A model generated the notes under the pieces. The model worked only from the letters and a program-made list of their open reading frames with translations, did not search any database and was not told the DNA's origin. This document shows positions 32,701 to 41,239 of a stretch of DNA of 64,000 nt, piece by piece. A program made the position numbers and the translations under genes. Position 1 is the first letter of the stretch. Each line of letters starts with the position of its first letter. This stretch comes from Alviniconcha marisindica (lineage: Eukaryota; Mollusca; Gastropoda; Provannidae). Location: positions 240,001 through 304,000 of the forward strand of contig JABMCL010002504.1 in assembly GCA_018857735.1 (NCBI GenBank), written 5' to 3'.

Positions 32701-32780
32701 AGGAAACTACCAGAAACAAATCTACTGCGTGATGCGATACGTTTTATAGTTTCTTTCCAGAAAAACAAAGTAATCGGCAT
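18225..32780 (-). CDS. HIBADH: 3-hydroxyisobutyrate dehydrogenase, mitochondrial (8 exons)
   Basis: Exons on the minus strand: 32711-32780 (tentative), 26429-26584, 25726-25843, 24945-25066, 24392-24525, 23842-23918, 21268-21424, 18225-18383. Phases are continuous throughout; the sum is 331 codons including TAG, against 336 residues for human HIBADH. The enzyme oxidises 3-hydroxyisobutyrate to methylmalonate semialdehyde with NAD in valine catabolism, in the mitochondrial matrix. Model landmarks: Rossmann GLGNMG (40-45), IDSSTIDPS (124-132), substrate motif DAPVSGG (150-156), catalytic Lys203 and Asn207 in [20 protein letters not shown] and the cofactor-contacting Lys278 in MVKDLGLAQ. It ends [10 protein letters not shown]. 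Every motif expected of the beta-hydroxyacid dehydrogenase family is intact, so the gene is functional by appearance. Family recognition is very secure; exon 1 is the weak point. Confidence 0.93.
18437..18860. repeat. Degenerate tandem copies of the HIBADH exon 8 acceptor edge
   Basis: Copies at about 18437-18514, 18546-18634, 18688-18769 and 18804-18860. In plus orientation each carries versions of GGGTGGGG(G)ACTTGGTGG, GCTGTGGCTGCAT, GGGCCAGTCCAAGG and TCCTGTAACAACAG, which is the reverse complement of exon 8 start plus its 3-prime splice site. They are separated by (GAT)n microsatellites. Reading frames are broken, so these are not alternative exons, but some keep a tgttacag-like acceptor. 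Confidence 0.85.
18862..19082. mobile_element. Foldback element, left arm
   Basis: About 220 bp whose reverse complement is at 20098-20297. Matching blocks include AAAAATAGCCCAACAGAAAG, GGTATTTTGTAAAAG, GTCAGTTAATGGAGCAGTTC and CTTTTAAAACCA. Identity is roughly 85% by eye. Confidence 0.88.
19100..19615. repeat. Further HIBADH exon-8-edge copies, poly-G block and a 70-bp array
   Basis: An exon-8-edge copy lies at 19109-19171. It is followed by a G-run block (19196-19262) and another edge copy at ~19300-19370. A 70-bp tandem array follows with ATGGTGAGGATGGTGGCTGT at 19381, 19451 and 19521 and a final partial at 19591. The 70-bp unit retains GGTGGCTGTGGCCATGCTCT and ATCCTGTAACATCAGC and so descends from the same exon-8 acceptor sequence. 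Confidence 0.82.
19616..20150. repeat. ~78-bp tandem array inside the foldback element
   Basis: Six or more diverged units with AGAGGGGTGGTCCT, ATCTATGATGACA, GAAGGG(G)(T/C)(G/A)GTTTCTGAAA and GTGGTT(T/G)TAAAA. One reverse-oriented unit forms the inner end of the left arm, so the array grew from one end of an inverted repeat. Confidence 0.85.
20098..20297. mobile_element. Foldback element, right arm
   Basis: Reverse complement of 18862-19082; see that entry. Together the arms could form a stem of about 200 bp around a ~1-kb loop. Confidence 0.88.
20455..20560 (-). pseudogene. Partial copy of HIBADH exon 7 3-prime end with donor
   Basis: Matches real exon 7 at 21240-21330: CAGAGCTCAAA, GTCCTACCTTCACCATGAG, CAGTACCAAAGCCTCC and GGAGGGTACCCC (plus orientation), including the donor. 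The frame around it is not intact. Confidence 0.85.
20590..20870. repeat. (AAT)n, then (AC)n microsatellites
   Basis: AATAATAATAAT at ~20596-20608 with a GCGCTCA motif, then CA runs at 20732-20785 and 20800-20850. In HIBADH intron 7. Confidence 0.93.
21034..21260. repeat. ~108-bp tandem duplication abutting HIBADH exon 7 donor
   Basis: GGTCTTTCCTC, GAGCTTC(C/A)ACAGTACAAACAAATC and AAATGATTCATAGTGATTTACAG occur twice, at 21062-21146 and 21170-21255, and once more at 20395-20470. The last copy runs directly into the exon 7 donor. Confidence 0.85.
21268..21424 (-). CDS. HIBADH: HIBADH exon 7
   Basis: Encodes [19 protein letters not shown] through [14 protein letters not shown]. Acceptor ggtcag, donor gtagga. 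It enters after two bases of the split Lys codon and exits in phase 0. Contains the cofactor-contacting Lys278. Confidence 0.95.
21458..21660 (+). mobile_element. SINE-like element with GAGCAGAGAA tail, copy 1
   Basis: Shares CAACAGCCATG, AGTACACCACTT, GGTGGAT-type and CAGAATCACATCC(A)ATATGAGC and GAGCAGAGAA(C/T)AGC blocks with 24050-24300, then an (AAT)-like tail. Lies upstream of exon 7 in HIBADH intron 6. Confidence 0.7.
22480..22645 (+). repeat. Dispersed ~180-bp repeat, copy 3
   Basis: Longest copy; see 4880-5045. Ends GATGCTAGCAGTGATTC. Confidence 0.7.
22772..23065. repeat. 37-bp tandem repeat, about 8 copies
   Basis: AGCCAGTTTGA(T/C)TCAAAGGG plus (A)ATCTGTCCTGTG; AGTTTG recurs at 22781, 22818, 22855 and 22892. 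In HIBADH intron 6. Confidence 0.95.
23683..23728. repeat. (AC)n microsatellite in HIBADH intron 6
   Basis: CA run of about 45 bp. Confidence 0.97.
23842..23918 (-). CDS. HIBADH: HIBADH exon 6
   Basis: [20 protein letters not shown] followed by MNLGM; contains catalytic Lys203 and Asn207. Acceptor ttacacag, donor gtaagc, phase 0 in and phase 2 out. Confidence 0.95.
23916..24032. repeat. ~45-bp tandem array spanning the HIBADH exon 6 acceptor
   Basis: Three units starting CCTGTGTAAA (23919), CCTTTATAAA (23963) and CCTGCACAGA (24008), each with AACA(A)CA and (T/G)TAAGTC(A/G)GTT. The first unit is the real splice acceptor in reverse complement. Confidence 0.8.
24050..24305 (+). mobile_element. 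SINE-like element with GAGCAGAGAA tail, copy 2
   Basis: Begins ATGGTTGTATGGTGTACACA (shared with 31570-31600), continues CAACAGCCATG and ends GAGCAGAGAATAGCACTC, (TA)n, AGCGATCAATAAT. In HIBADH intron 5. Confidence 0.7.
24392..24525 (-). CDS. HIBADH: HIBADH exon 5
   Basis: [16 protein letters not shown] to [11 protein letters not shown]. Acceptor ttgacag, donor gtacat, phase 1 in and phase 0 out. Confidence 0.94.
24945..25066 (-). CDS. HIBADH: HIBADH exon 4
   Basis: [19 protein letters not shown] to [11 protein letters not shown]. The acceptor lies inside a 34-bp tandem repeat (next entry). Phase 2 in, phase 1 out. Confidence 0.93.
25056..25195. repeat. 34-bp tandem array spanning the HIBADH exon 4 acceptor
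   Basis: ACTGACCT(G/A)TCAATGC recurs at 25061, 25095, 25129 and 25163 with 34-bp spacing. The first copy contains the genuine splice acceptor and first exon bases, so each copy carries a candidate cattgacag site on the minus strand. Confidence 0.92.
25440..25725. repeat. ~90-bp array of HIBADH exon 3 donor-side copies
   Basis: CTAAACCTACCCC at 25446, 25532, 25622 and 25716, each followed by TGATGC/TGAAGC, ACCTC-AGCAC and AGGTAACATGGTCA. The unit starting at 25716 runs into the real exon 3 and its donor. Confidence 0.9.
25726..25843 (-). CDS. HIBADH: HIBADH exon 3
   Basis: [20 protein letters not shown] to [11 protein letters not shown]. Acceptor ccaacag, donor gtaggt, phase 1 in and phase 2 out. 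Flanked on both sides by arrays built from its own halves. Confidence 0.93.
25830..26250. repeat. ~95-bp array of HIBADH exon 3 acceptor-side copies
   Basis: Degenerate units near 25831-25880, 25939-25992, 26022-26085, 26110-26170 and 26195-26250. Each has (A)AAGTGGCACCTGTTGG-like sequence, then AACAGGTA and a (T)TGGACTT-like block. The first is the real acceptor. Confidence 0.75.
26362..26383. repeat. (AC)n microsatellite
   Basis: Short CA run 46 bp from exon 2 in HIBADH intron 2. Confidence 0.9.
26429..26584 (-). CDS. HIBADH: HIBADH exon 2: NAD-binding start
   Basis: [20 protein letters not shown] then [20 protein letters not shown]. Rossmann glycine motif GLGNMG. The acceptor gaaacag fixes the start; an in-frame ATG further upstream (26612) would give a protein without a targeting peptide and is less likely. 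Confidence 0.94.
27655..27785 (+). repeat. Dispersed ~180-bp repeat, copy 4
   Basis: Carries AAAGGGGTTTACTCTGAAAA, ATATGTTTTGTG, GTGTTCTTTTTAACCTT and TCTGGATCT in the shared order; the opening block is itself partly duplicated. Confidence 0.6.
28320..28740. other. GC/CpG-rich block of unknown origin
   Basis: Sharp rise in GC and CpG inside an AT-rich intron. Frames on both strands are open for up to 168 codons (plus 28239-28745; minus 28202-28489), but neither product resembles a known family. AGCTCCACCTCCCT is directly repeated at ~28609 and ~28655. Could be a mobile-element piece or an old retrocopy. Confidence 0.35.
29225..29340 (+). mobile_element. SINE tail fragment, copy 3
   Basis: CACAGTGAGTCTGCTTGCGA, ACAGAGCTACA, TAT-rich, AGTGATCAATAAGAATAA matches the GAGCAGAGAA-tail family. 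Confidence 0.5.
31317..31680 (+). mobile_element. tRNA-derived SINE with head and body
   Basis: Head GGGATAGCTCAGTGGTTAGA (A box) and GGTTTGAATCC (B box) in tRNA-like spacing, then a body of ~230 bp. The body end, from ATGGTGTATGGTTGTATGG, is shared with 24050-24130. No matching 3-prime acceptor strand, so it is not a tRNA gene. Confidence 0.72.
31915..32085 (-). mobile_element. SINE-like dispersed core, copy 3
   Basis: Reverse-orientation match to 9873-10012 over ~150 bp including the frame [16 protein letters not shown]. Bounded by a (GAT)n tract at its 3-prime end. Confidence 0.8.
32583..32621 (+). CDS. YME1L1: YME1L1 exon 1 (13 codons)
   Basis: [13 protein letters not shown] then donor gtaatc, phase 0. 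The vertebrate protein also starts with a short peptide ending QPQ before the next segment, which supports this tiny exon. The upstream UTR is not defined. Confidence 0.72.
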
Positions 32781-35700
32781 CTACACTTGTTTTAGAGTTG
32801 TTGTTTTTTAGAAGTATTTGTAATGTGAATGATCTAAGAAACAAATGTCCTGTGATTCTGATACTTTGACAATGACAGGTTGCCGATCCCGCAATACTGA
32901 TACTGTGATAGTTGATGCAATCCTTATGGTTGCCAAAAGAGCGTCCTAGCTGTGCTGTATTTTGACGATGGGGCAGCAGCTAGAGTGGGTTTGACTATCC
33001 GTTGAGTAGAATGCGATGCCTTTCCAGTTCTCGTAAATTAAGGCTCACACTCGCCTTGTTTACACAGCACATAGTAAAGTTGTTCCGTTCATGAAACCCC
33101 CCACCTTCCTATGTGTGCCAAGTGGTATGCAGACTTTCTTGTGGTATGCAAGTTGGAAGCACACATGGGCTAATGTATAATATAGAGTGTAATATTAATA
33201 GCATAATAATCAGAATGATCATTCATGGCTGCTTGTAAACTAATTGAAAATGAACACTGATCACACTGACTGGGGGCCAACTTGTTTTCAAAAGCTCTAC
33301 TGGTTTGGGAGAGTTTTCAGAAAGAAGTATGGTGTGCCAAAGTGACTGGAGAATGAACAGCTTGCATGCTCTGCAAAAGTGCAAGTGCTGCCTTTTTCCA
33401 CTTTTTGATTGACTCACTGACTGTGTATCACTTAGACTGAAATTGCACTTTTTGTGATGACACTGCTTGACAGCCAGTATTGTAGTACAGTGTAACAGTA
33501 CTAGTTAAATACTAGTACTGTAGTAGTAATAGTACTTACTTAGTGTTAATAGTGCAGTAATTGGTCAACATTTAAGCTATTGAAGTATTATGGTACATTA
33601 TTAATATAATATGATACCAAACGTCTGGATGCTGATTGATATTATTATTAATGATAATATAGTTATGACACAAAGAAATTGAGCACTGTCTCATTATAAC
33701 AACAGCTGAAATCACAAGAAACTAAACAGGCAAGACCTATAAAATATATTACACACACACACTATGGCACATCAGTCAGCTGAGATAATTTAAGAACATG
33801 TTGTGGGTTTTGTGTTTTGTTTTTTTTGGGGGGGGGGGGGGGGGGTTGTTAGCAGTTGTAGGTTTTAAGCAGATGGGTCACAGAGCAGTTTTAAATGCAG
33901 TGGCTGACTGTTTAATTCTGAAATTTTGCAAGCATACCTTGACTGGCAAAACAGCACCCCAAAAAAGTAAAATCTGTTAGTGTGATTGTTTCAGCCAAGA
34001 TGGTCAGGAGGAATAAGACCATTTTTATCATATATTAAGTCAGCATCAATACTGTTTCGCTTTCAGGTGTTGGCAGCAGTTTCACAGTTGTCGTCCCTGT
34101 TCAATGGGCTGAGGACTTTGTCCCATTCTTCGTCTGGACGGCCGCACAGGAAGAAAGAACCAGCAACAGCCAGTGATGCATCAGGTTCAACAGAAGATCA
34201 GCAGACAAAGTCATCAGCAGAGGAGTTCTTCTTTTCCACACAGCTGGTGAGAGCTGTTGTATCGATTGCTAAGACTGTAAGAGTGATCATTTCACTTCAC
34301 ATAAATTGATCAACAAGTTTTTGAAGCCTGTTTGTATTACTTGTACAAGATTGTGAGTTAATGTTTTAGTTTTTACCACTCAGAATATTATCAAATATGA
34401 TTGCAATGAATTTAAAAATAAATAGAGGAAATGTAGCATATACAGGTATTAAATATATATAAACTTTTGGAGTTTATCAAATAAAATAATGTTTGTCTGA
34501 TGGTGCTGAGGCTTCTTTAGTTCTAATTTTATTTATAGTATTAAAATTTAAATAACATAACAATAATTGTTCCTCCACCTCTACCCCCTCCAAGATGATT
34601 GGAAGAGTTCCTACTCAGTCATTGTGCTCACTGCGTTAGTATACTGTATAGTTTTTGCAAGCGATAGATTAATTCCAGTGATCATATTACAGTTTGTACT
34701 TTGTACTTGTATATGTGCACAAGAAAAGAGGACAGAGGTACTAGAAAATAAAGTTGACAGGATGTGAGTGAGTAATACATTTTTTGAATGAACACATGTG
34801 AAGTCATCCACCAGTGAAGGGAGAAGGCAGTGCTGCTCTTCGTTCCTGAGAAATTTGACTTTCAGTGTGATTTGTGACAAGATGTTGAACATTACACATT
34901 ACAACAAGCCCACATCACTGTGCTGCTAATCATGCAGTTAACTGTGAAAACCCAACTGATCTTACAAGATGTGATCCACATGAGTATTACCAAGTAAACT
35001 GTTGTTGTTCTGTGTCACACAGAACAGCATGCTACACATAGTTTGTTGAAAAACATAACGTTCAACATACAGCCAATCTTGAACATTTTTAAATGAATAA
35101 AAAGCAACACATTTTGAAATATAAAAAGTTATTCTTTAATAGAACAATATGTGACAAGGAAGATTTGATGATTTTTTCTGTCTCAAATTTAAGCTTTCTT
35201 GACATAAACAGCAAATGATGTAAGAAATATATTACAATATCGTACATTACTATTTCAACAAGATGTACAATGCTGTTTGTTTCTTGATGAAAATGATAAA
35301 TCAGTAACTTTTTATTACTGTAGAGTGTAAAGACATAACTATTTCCATGTGAACAGTTTTTGCTGCATTAATTTTGTTGTAGAGGATAGCATAATGTTAA
35401 ATAGACGACATGGTACTTTGTTTTTCATAACAAAATAATAATACTTATTATTTAACAAACAAGTAAGTGTTTTGTAAGAGAAAATGGAGCAAGTAAGAGT
35501 GAGTGCAACTTTTGCTGCTTTTGGGTGTCACAGGAAAACACACTGTCATCCCTGCGTTTCTTGGTCATGTTGACTCGGGTGCCTAGGACAAAAATAGTTG
35601 AACAGTTAACTAAAAGTGAAAGAATTAATAATAATAAATAAAAAAATCATAATAAATATTACTAAAAAAAATCACAGCCAAAGAATAATGCTATTAAGAT

Positions 35701-37571
35701 CAGCACCTTACATTTTTAGAACTGGAAGGCAGACAGGCATGGTCACTATAATTATGTTGAATGTTAATATTTCCACAGCTTGTGTTGTAATCGTAATGTT
35801 CAACATCTAACTTGACGACTTTAACCTGCGTAAATTTGAATTGTCTACCATATATGATGATTTGTTTGAAGACGTAGTTTGTAAACAAAACGAACTGCGT
35901 TAAGCGCAAGCAAAAAATGTAAAGAGTACGATCAGAATATACTGTTTATAACCAATCTGCTGTTGCACATTACGATTTCAACACGCACTCATGTTGTAAG
36001 AAACTGTGAATTTTTTTTTTTTGAAAGCATCTGAACAAACTTTAGATCGACAGCAACAAAAACTCACTCAGTATACTAACATTCCGATACTTTTAAAAGA
36101 TTCGGGCATATACCTAGATATCATTGCATAACCGGAAGATTTGACTAAATCTCCGATGAATGTTTAAATAAAGTTGAACGTTACGGTCTTCAAAAATATT
36201 ACCACACACCTTTCGCATATCAGAACGTCTCTTCCATGCGGCCATGTGCTAAAAGCAAATGACCTGGATGTATAACATGGCTGACCGGAAGTAGTGCAAA
36301 AGCGCAAAAACTAAAAAAAAATCCTTTTGCTTGTTTAATCTAATACGTTGTTGAACGTTATTTATTGCAACGATTTTATGAAGAATGGCAAAATATATTA
36401 AAAAACTACCCAGACATTTGGCAGTAAAATAAAACATTGGTGCCTGATGCAGTGACGTACCACAGTGACTGGAGTAAAGTTTCGACGAAAGAGAAAGTCC
36501 GTTCTTCACTAGATTGTCTGCGGATGCTGGTCATGAAACATTTCAACAACATAACGTTCGACCGAGGGATATTTCAGAGCCTCTAACTCCAAAAACAAAA
36601 CTTAGTGATAATCGATTTTATATGCACGTGTAAAGCAATATCTCCTCTGTGCAAATCGGTGACTGAGGTAATGTTTTGATTCATCATGTACGTGAACGAA
36701 AGCATCAAAAGCACTCACCGTGAGCGTGTCCGTTTTCAGGGTCGAATTTCGTGGCGCTTTTCACTTTCAAAAAATAATATTTCTCCAGCTGCTCCAGATT
36801 TGGAGCTCATATTGTTTCCACTGTGATACTGACCAATTATGAATGCACACACAAAGCAACAACAAGACAAAGTGTTTCAAACAGATTTTATTGACAGTCA
36901 AAAATCGGACCCCCTATTTGCGCACCTTTTGGCACTAAGTCATATGTTGTAGTTCTTTTGTATTTTTTGTTGTTGTGTCTTTCTAATTGTAGTTGTACTT
37001 TTGCAGAGCCTACAGTTATGCTTGGGATAGATGTTCAGTACTTTTTCTCATTATGTTTGTGAAAAGTTGATTAGTCACTGATGTAATATATATTTTTGAA
37101 AATGTATATTTTCAGCCTGAGCTGTTGCTGAAAGAAGATGGAGTAAATACATTGCCCAAAGACCTCACTGTCCCAGATCTTTGCGCTGCCCTGGCATCAC
37201 TGAAGAGAAAAGACGATGCTGCATCACTATGGAAACAGTCGCATGTATCGGCACAAAGTTTTTTTGAAAACAGAACAGGTGTGCATGCTTTGAGATGTCA
37301 TAAGTTGTTTAGTTCATGATTTAATTAATTGAAGAACATTTCTAGTGTTTGGTTGATGAAGTTGTTCTTACAGTATTTATTTATGAGGTGTTGCTGTTAG
37401 GTCCTTTAGATAGCTGTCAGAAATTTGATTACAGTGGAACTTTATAGTATTAGTAATAATAATAATGAACTATAGATATAGTGCCTTGTTTTTAAATTGT
37501 GAGCAATGAGCACTTTACAATAACAGTTAACATTGTCCACATGTGCACACTCAAGCATGCATGCCCCTCAC

Positions 37572-37608
<37 letters not shown>

Positions 37609-40600
37609 AGTAACACACACACACACACACACACATACAGTGACACTTGTACACACATTGTTATAGATTTAATGCAAAAACAAGCAAAAGCAAAACAAAA
37701 AAATTAAAAGTGTCAAAAAAGATGACCACTTCCTTCTAAAGGGAGCTCTCTTTGACAGTTTTAGAGGGTTCTGTTACATCTTGAAGGGATGCTTGAGATT
37801 CGAGTGGCATCGGGTTTGATCCATGGTGTGTCAACGTTCAGTCTGCGGGTGTCATGTACAGGCATATAGTAGGAGTAGTAGCCATAGTAGGAAGCATGCA
37901 TTGTGGTCTGGGTAGCTGTGTGAATGTGTCTTGTAATGTAGTATGAATCATTCAGTTGTAACCCTTTGTGCATTGTGATCTGGGTAACTGGGAGCAGGTA
38001 ACTTGTTGTACATTGTAGTAGGAAGCATTCAGTTGTAACGTGCATGTGGTGTGGGTAACTGTGCAGGTGTCTTGTTGTAACATAGTAGGAAGCATTCAGT
38101 CGTAACCCTTCAGGAATGTGGTCTAGGTAACTGTGTGCAGATGTCTTGTTTTACATAGTAGGAAGCATTCAGATGTAACCCTTCATGCAATATAGTGTGG
38201 GTAACTGTGTGCATGTGTCTTGTTTTACATAGTAGGAAGTATTCAGTTGTAACCCTCCATGCTTTGTGGTGTGGGTGACTGTGTGCAGGCTTCCCCAGCA
38301 GTCACTTACATCAGTCAGGCGAGACGAGGGCACTCCTTCACCTCTTGCAAAACTCCAAAGTGCAGCAGTTTTTCCAGCGTACGTTCACCTCTTTGGGTAC
38401 GTGAGTCCTCAGCCTGTCAGACAGACAAGTGCTTACCTGTCAGTCAGCTTCTTTTTTTTCTTCCCTGTGTCTTCACAGTCAGATACGGGCAAAATATTAA
38501 TTCAGCATGTCTTTGTAAATCATACACAATGTGATGTATATCAAAATATATCCAAGAGTAAGAAAAAGTGTTATGATTTTGTTTTGATTCTATCAAAGTG
38601 TCATACTCAGAGACACTTTCTATGCTCCTCTCCCTCTCTTCCTAACTTGTCTTCCCCTCCCCAACCTCTCTGTCTCTGGTTCTCCCCCTTTCTCTCTCTC
38701 CTCTCCCCACAGTTCCCCCACTCATACTGCATTATGGGTAAGTTTTATTGTGTTGTTTTCATTTCCATACATCCAACCCAGCAGTTCTCACTCACAGTTC
38801 AGAACTTCTCTTTTAAAACCTTTCTCTTTCCTTCTTTCTCTGAGCTACCACAACCCCCTCAAAGACATTGGAAGCTGTATATGCACCTTTTGTTGTTTTC
38901 TTCACAGAGTGCAGACATTTGCACTGGACAGTGGAAGACAAAAGAGATGGACTAGAGAGACAGAGGAATAGGATGAGGGAGTAATGTGATTTGTTTGTGT
39001 ATTTTTGCAAAATTTGACTGATATTTGGGCTACAGGCATTTCCTTGTCCTCCACCCTGCCCCCAGCTTGTTCATTCATTGTTCATTCATGTTGTTTTGTG
39101 ATTATATTTGGATTGTCTTCTGTGGCACTCCAGGCTGTGTTGATTCAACAAACACAGCTTTTGAGCCTCACACATAATATCATGGAGGGATTGAGCACAT
39201 TCTGTTCCTAATTGATTCATCAGGATCCTTTTCTTTCTGGCCACAGCCACGCAGCAGAGGAGAGGGTTCAAGACGATACGTTCAGACAGGATAGGAGGCC
39301 TGGGAAAGGACAAGCATGAGAAATCCATCGTGGACGAACTGAAGACAAGCGTAAGTATGAACAGGATCAGTACAGTAACCAAGTGTTTCCTGAGGTGTAG
39401 GCAGGTGCAGACACCTTTAACGTACCTGGTACACATGCAGAGCAAAGAGAATACACACAGAAGTTGACATTACTCATTAGCGAACAGCCAGCTACAGTTC
39501 AGCTGTGATGATCGATAGCAGGTTAGTTGCAGTCCAGGTGCTTTATATTGTAGGTGCATTTTTCTTCTCCATTTGTTATGTCAGTTCAAAGTATTGTATG
39601 GCTGAAAACTGGAAGTGCTGCCAGAGACAGCTACATAATGTGCCAATTTCAGCTTACAGTTAACAATGTACTTTTATCCTGCTTAAATTTTGCCTGTAAT
39701 ATAGTGTAAATACAGAAGGATAAAGGTGCACATGGGAAATAGTGGTGGCATCCTCAGAGATCTTCAAAAACAGCATTAAAGCACAGAATAGGCTTGGGCA
39801 GGGCATTTTAACCTAAAGGTGGCATTTTCAAACTAATGTAACTGTTTGGTCGTGAGTGTTACAGCTATGATCTTTTACAGAAGAAACACTATGTATATAA
39901 TGTAGGTGTATACAAAATGGTATGTTATGTGGATAAGTGGTTGTTGAGAAATGCCAGTTTGAAAAATGCTTTTTTATGAGAAAATGCTCAAAACAGTTTA
40001 CCAGGAGACAAAGCTCTTTTTTCAAAGATGATCCAATCAAAATCAAAATGTGGACAAATGATCAAAACAACACAGAAAGAACAAATCAGGAACATGAAAA
40101 TCTTTTTTTAAATATAATTAATGTTTTATTGACATCTAAAACTGTACATAATTAAGTAGCCAAGGGAAGTAAGCACGGAGAGAAAAATATAAAGGGAAAT
40201 GACCCAGCACTTAACACTTTCCAAGATGAGTAACCAGTTAGCTAATAGCAGGCAACACAAGTCACAAGTATTAAACAGTCATTTTTGTTGTATATGTAAC
40301 TGATGTAGCACAAAACATAACAAAAAATATAACATCATTCTCATTCTTAAAATCTGAAATCGTCCGGCTCACGCTAGCACTTGCATCTCAGTCACTCTTC
40401 TTATGAAGAAAAGCTATGATGATTATGTTAATGTCCATTTATTATACAACATTCAGCTATACATGTATCAATGAAATAGAATGGAAGAAGTTTGATTTAA
40501 ATGTAAATTCCCAGCCTTGGGGCCACAAACTCTGTAAGTGCATAATTACTTCAAAACTTTATATAATTATGTACACTCTGTTCAGATTAACAAAATTATT

Positions 40601-41204
40601 TTTGTTGTGTATGCAGCTGATGTAATAAAATACACAAAGCATACCAAAAAATATATAACTTTTTTCTTAATCTTAAAACATTCTCATTCTTAAAATCTGA
40701 AATCTTCAGGCCTGCACTAACACTACAGTCAATTTTATGGAGAAAAAAAACTATGATGAATATAATGCCCGGGGAAGTTCATCCATGGCTGGAACCTGGT
40801 TTTGGGCATTGCAGCCTTTTCAGAATGTTTTCTGTGACTCTGCCATCATAAACTTGTCAGCTGAAGTAGGCAATTTCTACTGAAAGCAGAAAAAAATTAA
40901 AAAAAATTAATACAATAATAGACAATACCATCAGTAGTGACAGTTCATTGCAAAAACTTACTTTAAGTTACTTTTAACAACACCGCTAGTACTATAGTAC
41001 TGGCTCCACTAAACTGGCCTAGTCTGAGACCTGAAGAGAACTAAGAAGATGAGGTGGTACAGGTAAAAAGCAAACAACCAAAAATCAAAACAAGCTAAAA
41101 ATTCTTGGAACAGTTAAAAACCAGTTGAACATGGAATTACAAGTATTCATGAACTAATCTAGTATTAGTAATCAAGGTTCAGAGAGACTTAGTCTGTGTG
41201 TTGT

Positions 41205-41239
<35 letters not shown>

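Larger units (their letters stand above)
26585..32710 (-). other. HIBADH intron 1 (6.1 kb), mostly unique AT-rich sequence
   Basis: No internal exon is supported. Contains a dispersed-repeat copy (27655-27785), a GC-rich block (28320-28740), SINE pieces (29225-29335, 31317-31680, 31915-32085), (TG)n at 30066-30090, (GAT)n at ~31900-31915 and YME1L1 exon 1 on the other strand. Confidence 0.5.
32400..32900. promoter_or_regulatory. Head-to-head promoter region of HIBADH and YME1L1
   Basis: CpGs are locally more frequent than in flanking introns, with no TATA box, as in housekeeping promoters. Because the two first coding exons interleave, transcripts would overlap antisense by roughly 200 bp or more. 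Confidence 0.45.

Noticed and set aside
35560..35590. MTKKRR start resembling ribosomal protein eS26 (RPS26)
   Set aside because: Only the first six residues match; the following DDSVFSCD differs and no later eS26 exon was found on that strand. Kept only as part of a promoter-like lead.
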